This document shows, one piece after another, positions 12,591 through 25,362 of a stretch of DNA of 64,000 bases. Position numbers and translations under genes: made by a program. Below the pieces are notes generated by a model. That model had not been told where the DNA came from. It ran no database searches and worked only from the letters and a program-made list of their open reading frames with translations. The stretch is from NCBI GenBank assembly GCA_023846275.1, contig JAIUJO010000089.1:1566501-1630500 (forward strand), written 5' to 3'. This DNA is from Vanilla planifolia. Its lineage: Eukaryota > Streptophyta > Magnoliopsida > Asparagales > Orchidaceae. Every line of letters begins with the position of its first letter. Position 1 is the stretch's first letter.

Positions 12591-15500
12591 ATTTTATTTA
12601 TTATTGAGCAATTTAATTTTGTAGATAAAAGAAAAATATTTTAAGCTAAAAAATTTTTTCTTCTAATTTTTTTAATCAAACAAATTTTTAAATGCACAAT
12701 TGATCTCTTTTCACCTATTTGTTTTACCTCACATGTTTTATAACACACGTACACAAACACACACGTTCGCACAAATGCACAACTCACCCACACGCATACA
12801 CACATGTATACACACATACAAAGATGCACACATGCAAACACATATGCTGAAACGCATAAGCACACCAATGCACACACACACACACATGCACACCCACATG
12901 CATGCAAATGAACACACACACAGACATGATCGTGCACATACACACATACACACACATGCATGCTCACACACACACACATGCATGCCCACACACACACAAC
13001 CACATGCTCACACATATACATCCACCTATGCACATATACACACAAGCATAAACACACACGCAAACATAAACACAATCATAAGCATGCATGCACACATACC
13101 CACAAGCATGCACCCATGCACACACATACACACGTAGACATGGACATACATTCACATAACCACATTTGCACATAAAAACACACACATACACAAGCACATA
13201 AACACATGCACACAAACGCAAGCACACATGCACATGCACACACACACAGTCACTCATTCACATATGTATACACACATACACACAAGTTGGTACACATATG
13301 CACAAATAAATGTACTTACCCACACAGATGCACACATACTGAAGTGCACAAACATGCATGCACACACACATGCTCACACACGCATGCACATGTGTGCACC
13401 GATGCATACCCACACACCTACACACGCACATGTGCATACAGACATGTACAAGCACACACACATGCATGCACATGCACATAAGGACATACAGGTATGCATG
13501 CAACCACTCATACACACATGTGCATGCATCCATGCATACACATGTATGCATGCACATACAAATGTACACACACATGCTCACACACACAAACCCACATATA
13601 CATGCATGTACACATGCACACTCAAGAAAACACCGACACACACATGTACACATAAGTACACAGATAGCTACACACACACCCACATAAGGACGTAACAACA
13701 CATACATGCCCACAAACACATGCAAAAATTAGGTGTACACACACATATGAACACATAAGCTTAGGTAAAAGAACACACATGCAAAGGCACACAAGCACTA
13801 AAGAACACATGAACACACACATGTATGCACATAATGGTGCCCACACAAGTAGGCACACATGCGCACTTTCTAACACGTCCATGCACACACACAACATACA
13901 CTAATTTGCACAAACATGCATGTGCACATGCATATGAACACGAGCACACATGTGCACATAAACTCAAGCTAACATAAAAATGAAAACATGCACAAATGCA
14001 TACACACATACGAAAGCATGTGCATACATAGTCACATGCACACATGCAAAAATTCTGACACACATACATGCAAACACACATGCACGCATGGGATCACACA
14101 CACATACATTAATACAAATACACACATGCACACACATCACACACACTTGTACATACTCAGGCCCACATGAACATCCACTCACAAACACAAATACAAAAAC
14201 AACTACATCCACACATGCACATGCACACACATCTAAATGTGTACACACACACGCATATGCATTCTTATAGGTATACACACAAGCACACAAAGACATACAC
14301 ATATGCACATCCACATGATCACACACATAGACACACATGCATATGCACACACCCATGTACACAAACATATCCACACTCACTTAGACATGTGATTGCACAC
14401 ACACACTTGCACAAACACATATACATGCATAAGCATACACTCATTCACACACACACATACAAACCTATATGCACACACACACACAAATGCACACATGCAC
14501 ACAATCATTCACATATGCACATGCACAATTGCAAGTGCAAGCACTTATGTACAAATATACAAACACACACATAAATGCACATGCAAACACTCATAGACAC
14601 ACTCACAAATACACACAGATGAATGTACATGTTCTACACACATGCACGAATGCACATAGATGCATGTGTATGCACACTCATATGCACGAATCCACAAAGA
14701 TGCACATACACACATACACACACATGCACACATTGGCACACACACACCCATGCACACACACCCACACACACATGCACACATACATAGACGTAGAAAAACA
14801 AATAAATAGTCATGCAAACATACACACACATAAAACATATGGACACTTACACTCACACTAATACGCATATACACATATGCCTAATAGTCAAATACACACA
14901 CCACCACACATATCGTCACAAACCCACATGCACACACATACATACATAAGCACACACACACACACATATGTGCACATGCTGAAACATGCACACAAAGAGA
15001 CACACAGACATGCACACACGAATATGTACACAAACATGTGCATGCATGCAAACACACACAAATGCACTTATGTGTGCATGAAAGCACACAAACACACATG
15101 CATATACACTTATGCACACATACATACACCCACACCTGTATACATGCAAAGTCATAAACACAACACATGCACTTGCACACACCGTATGCTCACACATGCA
15201 TATACACAAACACAAAAATGCACATAAGCATACACAAGTGCATGACGTAAACACACATGCATATGCACGTAGATATACAAACCCACTCATCGATAGAAAA
15301 CCACATGTACAAGTATGACTGCATGCATGCATACAATCACACACATACACACAAGAACATACATACACATGCACCACATGAACACACATGCATGCATACA
15401 CACATATGTGCATACACACATGCACAAACACACACTCACAGAAAAATTCACATGAATCCATGCATACACATGCACATGCACAAAGGCACACGAGCAAGGA

Positions 15501-17801
15501 CAAGAACATGCGCATGCATAAGCACAGGCACACACACACAAATCCCACAAAAAGATACATGCATATGCACATTTACACACATACATAGATACATGTACAC
15601 ATACACATGCATAAGCTTCTAAGCATGCACATGCATGCACAAACATACTTACACACACACAAAAGCACATGTACACATTTGCACATGCACACACACAAAT
15701 ATAAGAACATGAAACAACATATACAAACCTTAATGTACATGCACATGTGCATGAATACACACACTTGCTTGCAAGAACACATAAATAAACAATGTGCATG
15801 CATGAAAATATATGGAAACAAATGCACACACACGAAAGGATACATGCATATACATATACACACATAACATAAGCAAGCACATAGGCACACATGCACACAC
15901 AAACATAGATGCATGCACGTACACATATACACACACGTGTGCATGTCCACACACATACAAACACATGCACACACATTCATACATGTAGATGCGCACACAG
16001 AGGCTCATGCACACACACACACAATCAAACACTAGCACAGGCACACACACACATGTACCCACACACACATGCATACACTGACCCATAAATGAATCACAAC
16101 AACACACATGTACACAAGTATGCACACACATGCACACATGCACACAGGCATACATAAACACACACATATGCATATATATCACACACACACACAAACACAC
16201 AAACAAACCCACATATGCACAAATGTGTGAGTATACACACATAAACCCACACAAACCGACACACAATAACCCACACACACATTTGTGCATGTGCAAAAAC
16301 ACACGCACCAACACACAAACCTTTACACACATGTGCATGCATAAATAATTGTGTGCATCTACACTCGCACACGCACAAACCCACAAACACACACACACAC
16401 CTACACAAGCGTGCACACACAAACATCGATGCATATGCATGCACATGCATATACAGACACACATACACACCTAAACATGAATGCACACACAAGCACCCAC
16501 ACACATGTATACACTCACACATACACACACACATATGAGCATGTGCATACACACTGATGCACAAACACACAAAATAACACATGCACATATGCAAACACAT
16601 GCATGCACACACACACCTGCATAGGCACACATGCACACTCACAAACACACACATTCACGATTAGACCCACATATGCATATGCACATGCACACAAACACAC
16701 AAGCACATGCACCCACACAAGTACACATACTTGCATACACACAGATATAAGCACACATAAGCATGTGTGCACATACAAACTTCGATGCATACATGCACAT
16801 GCACACTCTTATACACATGCCTATGCCTAAACACACATACAAATACATAAGCATGCACACACACATACACACATAATCACATATACACACACTAACACAC
16901 AGCAATACACACACACACATGCACATGCACACATGCATGCACACGCATGCACATATAAATGCCAAAATGAACACATAGATATGCATGCACACACACATAC
17001 ACACACTTGTGCACGAACGCATCCATGCATCCACACATGCACACAAACACAAGAACCCAAACACATAGTTCACACAAATACACACATGCACATTCTTTTA
17101 TACACATACACGAACAAACAGAAAAGATAACCACACTCTCACAAAAATACACACACACACACACACACATCTACACACATACACACATGCCCAAACACAT
17201 GCACACACACATATACATGCATCTACACACACTTAAACACCAATGCACACAAGCACACCCAAAACACGTAGATACACAAGCATGCACATACACATATGCT
17301 TGTACTGACACATGCACATAAACAAGCACATATAGACACGCATACACACATGTGAATAGACATACACATAGGCCAACACACATAAGCATGCACACACACA
17401 CATGTACAAATACATGCATGGACACATGCTTGTACACAAATGTACACACACACACATGCATGTACATGCCTACAAATCTACATACATTCACAAACCCAAG
17501 CACACACATACACCCACACATATACAGGTACACAAACATGACACACGCACACATACAAAAAAATAGCCACACACACTCTCATCCTCAAGCACACAAGCAC
17601 GCAGATAGGAATGCACACATACAGTTAATCAAGCCACACACACCCACATAGATGCGCATACACAAACATGGACACATATGTATGCACACACATAGACACA
17701 CACACAGACATGCTCACACACCCACACAGACATACACACATTATGCATACACAAGCTCACACACACATGCACACTCCCAGGAAAATAAACACCTATAAAC
17801 A

Positions 17802-17824
17802 CCCCCTTCCCCCCCCCCCCTTCT
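17802..17824 (+). repeat. C-rich homopyrimidine tract with a 12-C run
   Basis: Five Cs, TT, twelve Cs and TTCT form 23 pyrimidines in a row. This breaks the alternating pattern that holds elsewhere. The preceding bases (CCAGGAAAATAAACACC) are also atypical of the field. On the minus strand this is a G run of 12 plus a G run of 5. Homopolymer length is error-prone in sequencing, so the exact count is uncertain. Confidence 0.8.
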
Positions 17825-20145
17825 AACACACACACACACAAAAACATGCACACACACTCACAAATAAGCACACACACACATGTGAACACATATAGAAAAC
17901 CACACATGCACATGCATAGGTACATGCATAGACATACACACAAGCATCGACAACCACATGCACACATACATGCACATAGTTGTACAAATGCAAAGATATT
18001 TGCATGCACTCATATACAAACTCATGCTTGCTTTCACATGCACACACATAAACACACACATAAGCACATGTAGATACAAAAGCATGCCAACACACACACA
18101 CACATACATGAAAAGACACATGTACACAGACACATGCACACATGGCACACCCACATAGACAAACACACACACACAAACACACACAAGCAAGAAAACACAC
18201 TTGTGTGCCCACACACATGCACACAAGCCTACTTATGCATGCACACATGCATGCTCACAGACACCCACATATAGTGCCACATGCACACACATTCTCACAT
18301 AGTTATACATACACAAACATGCACACACATACATGAAAACATGGGCACATATGCACACAACCATGAACACACATGCAAACACACATGCTTACACAAACAC
18401 ATGCATAACTAAACCCTCAAACCTCACATAGATGCACGGATGCAAACTTGCATATGCACACTTGCACATATGGTCACAAAAGAATATGCACGTGTGCATA
18501 TACACATACATGCAAACATACATACACCCACACATGTGCATGCATAAACGTGTATATGCACGCATGCACACACTCCTTCATAGACACACACACACACATG
18601 CATTCGCATGCATACAATATCTTGCACATGCACATACACAGACATATGCACACACATGAACAAAATAATGTCAACACATAGATGTAAATGCATGTAGACA
18701 CATGTACACAGATAAGTACACACTTATGCATTGACACACATGTGTGCACATTAGTAAACACACACAAACAAGCACAAATACAAGAGAATGTGCACATGCA
18801 AACATATGCACACAAATGCAAAAACACATGAACTCACACACACACAGACATTCATACAAATTCTTATAATCATACACATGCATATGCACCCACAAATATG
18901 CCTATGTGCACACTCACATACACACACACATACACCCATGCACATACACACATCTACACACATACACATACAAACCCATATACATGCATACTCACTTACA
19001 ACCCTACACCCACAAATGCATGCAGAATCACACACACATATGCACATATGCATATTCATATAGACACACACACACATAGACATATACAAACATGCAAACC
19101 CAAAGCTACACACAAACACACATGCACAAATGTAAATGCATAGGCACACATGCATGTAAGAACTCATACAAGCACACAAATAAATACAAATATACACATG
19201 CATGAGTGCAAACACACACACATATCGACATGCACACACATGCATGCAAGCATGCACAAAACATGAACACTTGTGCATACACAGCTATTAATGCACATTA
19301 ACACACAAGCACACACACTTAGAGGCATGCACAGATGCAAAATGATGCATGCACTAGTACACATACATGTGCATGCCCATGCTTATGGAGACATACATGC
19401 ACACATGCATGCACCCACTCACTCACACAAGGACACACATAAGTGCACAATTGCATGCTCACACATGCACACACAATCACACACACATGCATACATGCAT
19501 GCACACATTCATGAATAAACATTGGCACACATATAGATGCACTCGCACACACACACACACACACTTGCACACCTAAGCACATACATATCTGTATGCACTC
19601 ACATGCAATAAAATGAACAATCATGTATGCACACACACAGAGGAATGGACACTCACATGCGATGTCACATGAACACATGCATGCCTACACATGCACACAT
19701 GTGTGCATGCACATTCATACAAATGTACATGCACATATTTAAATACATACACACCTATCTGCACACACATGCACATGCATACCCAAACACATGCATGGAC
19801 ATAGGGGTGCACATGAACAAATATAAACGAACACACAAACAAGCACATATGTACACAAACATGCTCACACACACAAATGCTCATGCATTCACACATGCAC
19901 ACACACACACAAATGCACATACACATACTCGCATGCATACACAAAAATGCACACACACATACAAATGCTTCCACACATGCACCCACACGCACAAGCACAC
20001 ACAAAGGCACACGCACAAACACGTGCACATGTACACACATGAAGACACATGCACTCACAAGCACCAACATGAACCCACACACACCTTCACACACATACAC
20101 ACAAACAAACACCCATAGGCACACGGGTCTACAATCACATGTACA

Positions 20146-20168
20146 TGAAAAAACCTTTTTACATGCAC
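20146..20168 (+). repeat. Small imperfect inverted repeat with A and T arms
   Basis: CATGAAAAAA is followed by CC and then TTTTTACATG, giving arms of about 10 bp with one mismatch. It could form a short hairpin. There is no following T-run pattern or gene that would make it a terminator. It is listed as structure only. Confidence 0.45.
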
Positions 20169-23100
20169 AAGTACATAAACACATGCATAGATGCAAAGAG
20201 ACAATCACATTGCATACATAACACATTCACACACATGTGTATGCACACACACATATGTGCACAAGGACACAAACACATGTATGCACATGCATCTACTCAC
20301 ACACACACACACATATTTGCACACACACAAGAATGCATGCACACATGCACACACACAATTGCACAAGCACACACGTGCTCACACGCACACTTATGCTCAA
20401 GTACATGCCTAAACACACACATATGTGCTCACACACATGTAGAAGCACACAAACACATACACACACACATGTGTGCACAAGAACATACACATGTAGACAC
20501 ATGTGCACACATGCATGCACACAATCATACAAGAAAATTAAATGTATATTTGTACACACGTGCACACATATGTACACATGCATGAAAACATGCACGTATG
20601 AACACATTCAAACACATATATGCACCTCACACATATGCTCACACATGCACACAAACATACACTCGCACACAGTCATACACATACACATGCACGCAAATGC
20701 ACATTTGTAGACTAAAATATGCACACACGTGCATGTTCACACACACAAACGTTCACATACACAAAATAGGCACACGCACACCCACACAAATATGCTTCTG
20801 CACACCCATACTAACACAACCATACACATATGCATACACAACTACAAACAAACTTACACATATACACACATATTTCCCAAAAACATAAGTAAACATGCAC
20901 ACACACACATAAGCACACCTACACACACACATGCACATGTAAAAAAAGCATGCACACACAAACAAAAATGCACATTTTCTCATACAACATTACATGAGCA
21001 CAAGCATGCATATGCATGATGTTAACCACACACATACTCGCACACAGACACACATGCATGTACATATAAACATGTGTACACACACATACAAACACTCGCC
21101 CACCTATGCGCACTCACACACACACTCACACCCACATAGATACATACATGCACGCACAAACATGCCTGCACTGCTAAACATGCACCCACCTATGAACACA
21201 CAAGCACAAATGTATGCACACACACAGACCCACATGTAGACACAAATAAGAATAATTATGCACATGCACATGCATACACACTAAAAAATACCTACAAATG
21301 CACTCACTGACACACAAGAAGACATCTATAAACACAAATACAAACATTCATGCACACACAAAAATATAATCATACGTAAATGTACACACATACACATGTA
21401 TACAAACACAAGCACAAGCATATGCCTTCATACACACATAGACACATGCACACACACATATATAATGAGTCGTGCACACAGCTAGATAGATACACATGAA
21501 CTTACACACACACTTGCATGCACACACTTGCATGCACACACACATGCATGCACAAACTCACACATATTCTCATGTACACTCATTAACACACACAAACATT
21601 CCCATGCATGCTTATTCACACACATGCACACACATACATATGCACAAGCATATACACAAACACACAAACACATCCCCACATGCACACACGTACATGCACA
21701 CACAGACACAACCACACAAATGCACAAAAACTAACACATGCATGCATGCATAAACACACACACACACACACACATTCACACACATGTGTATGCACATAAA
21801 CGCATGCACAAGCACACAAATAGATGCATACACACACCCACGCATTCACACATGCACTCACATGCACACAAAAATCACATATGCACACACACCCCCACAT
21901 ACATACAAAATTGTATGTGCATGAAAACATGCACACACACATTTACAAGCAAACACAGATGTGTAAATGCACTCTCACACATGCATGCACACATACACTC
22001 ATGCACACACATTTACACACAACCACATACCCACACACCCACATACACACACATGCACACACACACATATGCACATGTAGACATATATGCTTAACCACAC
22101 ACATGCACACACTCAAACACACACACAAGCACACATGTGCAGATACACACACAAGTATGCAAGCATACACACACATGCAAACAACCCCACCTAATGCACA
22201 CACAAACACACATGCACAAACATGTACATGAGAATACTTAAGCTACACACGTATGAACGTGCAGACATTCACATGCATTCACATATGCACTTGCATGCAA
22301 ACACAAACATATAAAGATACATAGAAGCATATGCAAAATAATGCACAAACACATATAGAAATAAACATGCATAAGCATGCATGTACAAAGATAAACACAA
22401 ACACACATGAACACAAACACACACATATAGGTACAGTCATACACATACACAACCAACTACACACACGTACACACAAACGAGACATACAAACACAAATGTT
22501 TTCACGCACAAGGACATGTACTAGTGTATAAACACACACCCGTATGCAGATATTCATCTATTTACATAGACACACATGTACACATGAACATACATGCATG
22601 TGCATGTGCATCCACATAGACATGCATGCACATGATCACATGCCAACAAGCACACACACATGCACCCATACACACAAGCACACATAAATATACATATACA
22701 ACCACAAGCATAGCAACACACATATACTCAAACATAAACACACACACATGCACAGGCATGCTCATAAACATGCATGCACACATACACTTATGCACTTGTG
22801 TGCACCCACAAAAACATATGTACACACTAAACCATACTCACATATATATGGACAGACACATTGAGAAGAACATGCACACATGTACATAGAGGTACACACA
22901 TGTGCAGCCACATGTGCACACATAAATGCATACACACATGCATAGGCATGCACACATGCATGCAGAATCAAATAAGCACACTCATCTACACACACACAGA
23001 CACACACGTGCACAGTCAGATGTACAAAGACACATACACATGCACAAGAACATGTACACCCACACTCATATGCATACGCACAAAAAACAACTTGCACATG

Positions 23101-23661
23101 CACATACATGCAAACAAAAGAGCATGAATGTGCACAAACATGCACACATATGCATGCACACACTAAAAAATGCATGAGCTTGCAAATTCACACACACATG
23201 AATGCATAATCATTTACACATTTAGATATGGTGATAAATACTAACACATGCACACACACATAAACACATGTTAAAGCACAGACACATGCACCTACATACT
23301 CACACAAGTAGATATGCACACACACACACATGCACACTTGCAAAAATGCATACATAAACACTCACAAGCACACAAACTCATACATATGCACATGCACACA
23401 AACATACACATACACATTAGCATGCACACATAAATAAAAAAACACACATAAAAGGACACACACAAATAAAAGCACACATATATGCATAAATATCTACAAA
23501 CACACACAAGCACACAAAGACACATGCATATACAAAAATGTCCACATGGAAACTTACACACATACATGCACACACACACACAGACACACATATACACATA
23601 CACACATATATGCACACACCGTACATATGCACACATAGACATGCAACCTCATACAAACATG

Positions 23662-23666
23662 TATAC
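23662..23666 (+). repeat. Possible target site duplication, left of LTR 2
   Basis: TATAC precedes the LTR edge. The five bases after the right edge are CATAC, a four-of-five match. A one-base mismatch fits an old insertion, but such short matches are common in CA-rich DNA, so support is modest. Confidence 0.4.
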
Positions 23667-23700
23667 TGAAGTTCTTTGTGCTTAAGAAAATCCCACAAAA

Positions 23701-23714
23701 GGGGGTGAATTGTG
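23701..23714 (-). other. Pyrimidine-rich LTR 3' end motif
   Basis: The minus strand reads CACAATTCACCCCC, about 35 bp before the CA end of LTR 2. This orients the LTR: the end of U5 lies at the left edge, so the lost internal domain would have lain to the left. Confidence 0.55.
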
Positions 23715-23789
23715 GTAAATAAAATTTTCTTTCGATTTTTGGTTTAAATTAAAAATTAAATCTTTTAAGCGCGAATAAGAAGAAATATA

Positions 23790-23841
23790 ACACAAAATTT
23801 TTAAGGTGGTTCGACTCAAAATCAAGCCTGCATCCACCTCC
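23790..23841 (-). mobile_element. Conserved R-U5 block of LTR 2
   Basis: On the minus strand the block reads GTGGATGCAGGC, a short spacer, GAACCACC and TTAAAAATTTTGTGT. It lies 438 bp after the TATA box; the equivalent distance in LTR 1 is 397 bp. The palindromic CCCAATTGGG of LTR 1 is absent, so the two LTRs are related by layout and not near-identical copies. Confidence 0.6.
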
Positions 23842-23892
23842 AACCGGTGTTGTTTTGGGAAAAAACAACACTAAAAATACCAAATACAAGCG

Positions 23893-23990
23893 AGGTTTTT
23901 CGTACGGTTCACCTCAAACCTACTTGGGATTTTTCTTACGGCTAATCCCGAACCTACTTGAGTTTTCTGGGCTCAACTCAAACCCCAGGC
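23893..23990. repeat. About 35-bp minisatellite inside LTR 2, 2-3 imperfect copies
   Basis: Copies start at about 23,893 (TTTTTCGTACGGTTCACC), 23,928 (TTTTTCTTACGGCTAATCC) and 23,962 (TTTTCTGGGCTCAACTC). The first two continue into AACCTACTTG; the third is shorter. They lie between the TATA box and the conserved block, so they would be in the transcribed leader of the element. Such repeats can make LTR length vary between family members. Confidence 0.65.
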
Positions 23991-24265
23991 TTTTGCACAA
24001 TGCCGGGTGCCCTTACCCCAAAGAAAAGAATACAAAGGCAAAACTTAAAATAACTTTAAGAGAAATAAGAGGAACACACGACCAAAAAATGGAGGAATGG
24101 AGATTGAAAGATTGTTGAAGCAAATACCTCTAATTTTAGAATCATTCTTGCCACTTTCTCTTTATGAAATTAGAAGCATTGTATTCACTTGATTTTGCTC
24201 GAAATCGTGATCTGAAAGCTTTGGGATCTTAGCGAAAATCACCTCTAGGAGTTCTTCATTCTTTC

Positions 24266-24275
24266 CTATTTATAG
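24266..24275 (-). promoter_or_regulatory. TATA box of LTR 2
   Basis: The minus strand reads CTATAAATAG, identical to the LTR 1 box. It sits about 600 bp before the LTR end, which sets the U3/R border near 24,240. Any transcript would run leftwards into repeat block B on the TG-rich strand. Confidence 0.65.
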
Positions 24276-24810
24276 AGCATAAATTTGAGCTCTAAAATCA
24301 CTCCCAGATCGAATGGACGAGATTAATCTCAAACGGTAAATTCGAGATTCAATCCGTGCCGTCCTTTTTTGGGCCCGAATCAGACGGTAGCTGCTTTCCC
24401 TCCGTTACCCAAATGGCTAGTTGATTTTAAGAGTGCATATCTGCTCTGCATGGGTTCGATTCTTCAGTACATCTTTTTTATGCTGAATAATCTCAGCAGT
24501 CAAATCGTGCTTGCCCTTCCGACTACTTTGATAATTAGGTTGGATTTTAGTCCAACATTGGCTATAATTTTTTGCCATTGTGCTTTATAAGGCATTCGCA
24601 TCTAATTGCCCTCGAGCCACTTTGGGGTTAGCTCCCCCCTTTCTTGACGAGGATTTCATCACCTGGTCCGATTGACTTGATCTTGCATTGTGTAGTTTAG
24701 CATTGCCTCCAGGCTAAATTTGCCACTCGTCTTCCGTGTCAGTCCACCAATTTTTTATATTTATATATATTTTTTATTTTCTAAAAACCTGGACGGGCCA
24801 GTGGTCAGGT

Positions 24811-24822
24811 CGGGTCGACCCG
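24811..24822. other. 12-bp perfect palindrome in LTR 2 U3
   Basis: CGGGTCGACCCG is self-complementary and lies in a small GC-rich island (GGACGGGCCAGTGG before it, CCCAATGC after it) inside otherwise AT-rich U3. It could be a binding site or chance. It is about 540 bp upstream of the TATA box. Confidence 0.5.
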
Positions 24823-24839
24823 CCCAATGCTATTATGAA

Positions 24840-25357
24840 AATTCCCGAGAGTAACGTTTTTTAGGGTGTATTGTGAGAATTTTTGTGTCAAAATATTTGA
24901 TATAAGGGTAACAAAATAATTATATATTATCATAGTATTATAAGTTTTTTATATGATTATAAAAAGAAATTCAAGAAAAATAATTCCCAAATAATTTTAA
25001 AAAATCAAATACCAATATCTATACTTTTTGTCAATAAAGCTTGGTCCAAAAATAAAAATTCAATAATTATTAACTTTATAATATTTTTAAATATTAATAG
25101 TACTAGTGTGTCACATCATCTCAAAATTTGGTCATATCAATTTTAAGAAAAATAAAAAAAAAATCAAGTATGAAAACTTTAGTGCATGTCTTCAATTTCC
25201 TGGAAGCTTGCGATGACTTCAAGAGCCTTGAAGACCACTATTTTAGACATTTCAAGTTCATGGCTTAACTTAATTGAATATTAATAATTTTATTTAGAGC
25301 AAGCCTATATGAGATATAAACATTTATGCTTGACTCATCAAACACAAGGGTGTAACA
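24840..25357. other. AT-rich distal U3 of LTR 2, no gene
   Basis: About 520 bp of AT-rich sequence with many A and T runs and no sustained frame. It may be distal U3 or a second, older insertion: TGTGAGAA near 24,870 and GTGTAACA at 25,350-25,357 would also make a TG...CA pair, but no target duplication supports that reading. Confidence 0.4.
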
Positions 25358-25362
25358 CATAC
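25358..25362 (+). repeat. Possible target site duplication, right of LTR 2
   Basis: CATAC follows the GTGTAACA end of the element and matches four of the five bases at 23,662-23,666. The CA-rich field resumes immediately with ACACACAC. Confidence 0.4.

Larger units (their letters stand above)
12040..12745 (+). mobile_element. LTR 1: remnant of a plant retrotransposon LTR, plus strand
   Basis: This is about 706 bp of AT-rich, non-repetitive DNA set sharply into the CA field. It starts with TGTAATCAG and may end in ATAACA, giving the TG...CA form of LTRs. A canonical TATA box, CTATAAATAG, lies at 12,145-12,154. About 400 bp after it comes AGTGGTTAGTGGAAGCCC, then GTGGATTTAGAC, then AAAAAATCTTGTGTG, an arrangement I associate with the R-U5 part of plant LTRs. 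From TATA box to right end is about 600 bp, as in LTR 2. The U3 part is only about 105 bp against about 1,080 bp in LTR 2, so the left end is probably truncated or belongs to a shorter family. No primer-binding site (TGGTATCAGAGC-like) or coding region adjoins it. The equivalent place in the duplicate copy, near 53.39 kb, has no such insertion. Confidence 0.65.
12746..23666. repeat. CA-rich degenerate satellite field, block B
   Basis: CA-rich sequence resumes with the same polarity after LTR 1. Some landmarks place it as a third, shuffled relative of block A. The words around TTCTGACACACATACATG near 14,052 match 4,573 and 43,999. A run ending in AATATATGGAAACAAATGC near 15,810 matches about 7,950. 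CAAAAAAATAGCCAC near 17,557 matches about 8,197. The offsets (about 9.5, 7.9 and 9.4 kb) are not constant, so this is not a simple third copy. Apart from the short tracts listed separately, I see nothing else in it. Confidence 0.9.
23667..25357 (-). mobile_element. LTR 2: probable solo LTR of a plant retrotransposon, minus strand
   Basis: This 1,691-bp unique segment reads on the minus strand from TGTTACACCC to GAACTTCA, the TG...CA form of an LTR. In minus orientation it has about 1.08 kb of AT-rich U3, a TATA box CTATAAATAG at 24,275-24,266, and about 600 bp of R-U5. The R-U5 holds GTGGATGCAGGC, GAACCACC, TTAAAAATTTTGTGT and, near the end, CACAATTCACCCCC. A CAATTCACCCCC-like stretch close to the LTR 3' end is, to my knowledge, common in plant LTR elements. 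No TGGTATCAGAGC-like primer site, gag-pol frame or second LTR adjoins it, so it is best read as a solo LTR left by LTR-LTR recombination. Short frames of 87 and 73 residues on the plus strand (23,855-24,118 and 24,369-24,590) run against the element and show no motif. An alternative is two nested insertions joined near 24,850, where composition becomes markedly more AT-rich. Confidence 0.75.

Noticed and set aside
12045-12740. Promoter and first exon of a host gene (TATA box followed by splice-like words)
   Set aside because: No sustained coding frame follows. The same TATA box and block occur in LTR 2 with matching spacing, which favours an LTR.
20146-20168. Intrinsic terminator hairpin
   Set aside because: The arms are A/T only apart from CATG, there is no upstream gene, and the host appears eukaryotic.
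23855-24118. 87-residue plus-strand frame in unique sequence
   Set aside because: It lies antisense inside LTR 2 and spans its minisatellite. No recognisable motif, and LTRs normally do not encode proteins there.
24369-24590. 73-residue plus-strand frame in unique sequence
   Set aside because: Antisense within the U3 part of LTR 2. The composition is ordinary and short frames of this size are expected by chance.
24870-25357. A separate 488-bp solo LTR (TGTGAGAA...GTGTAACA)
   Set aside because: Flanks do not form a target duplication (TGTAT against CATAC), and the larger element explains the TATA box, U5 end and both edges better. Kept only as an alternative.
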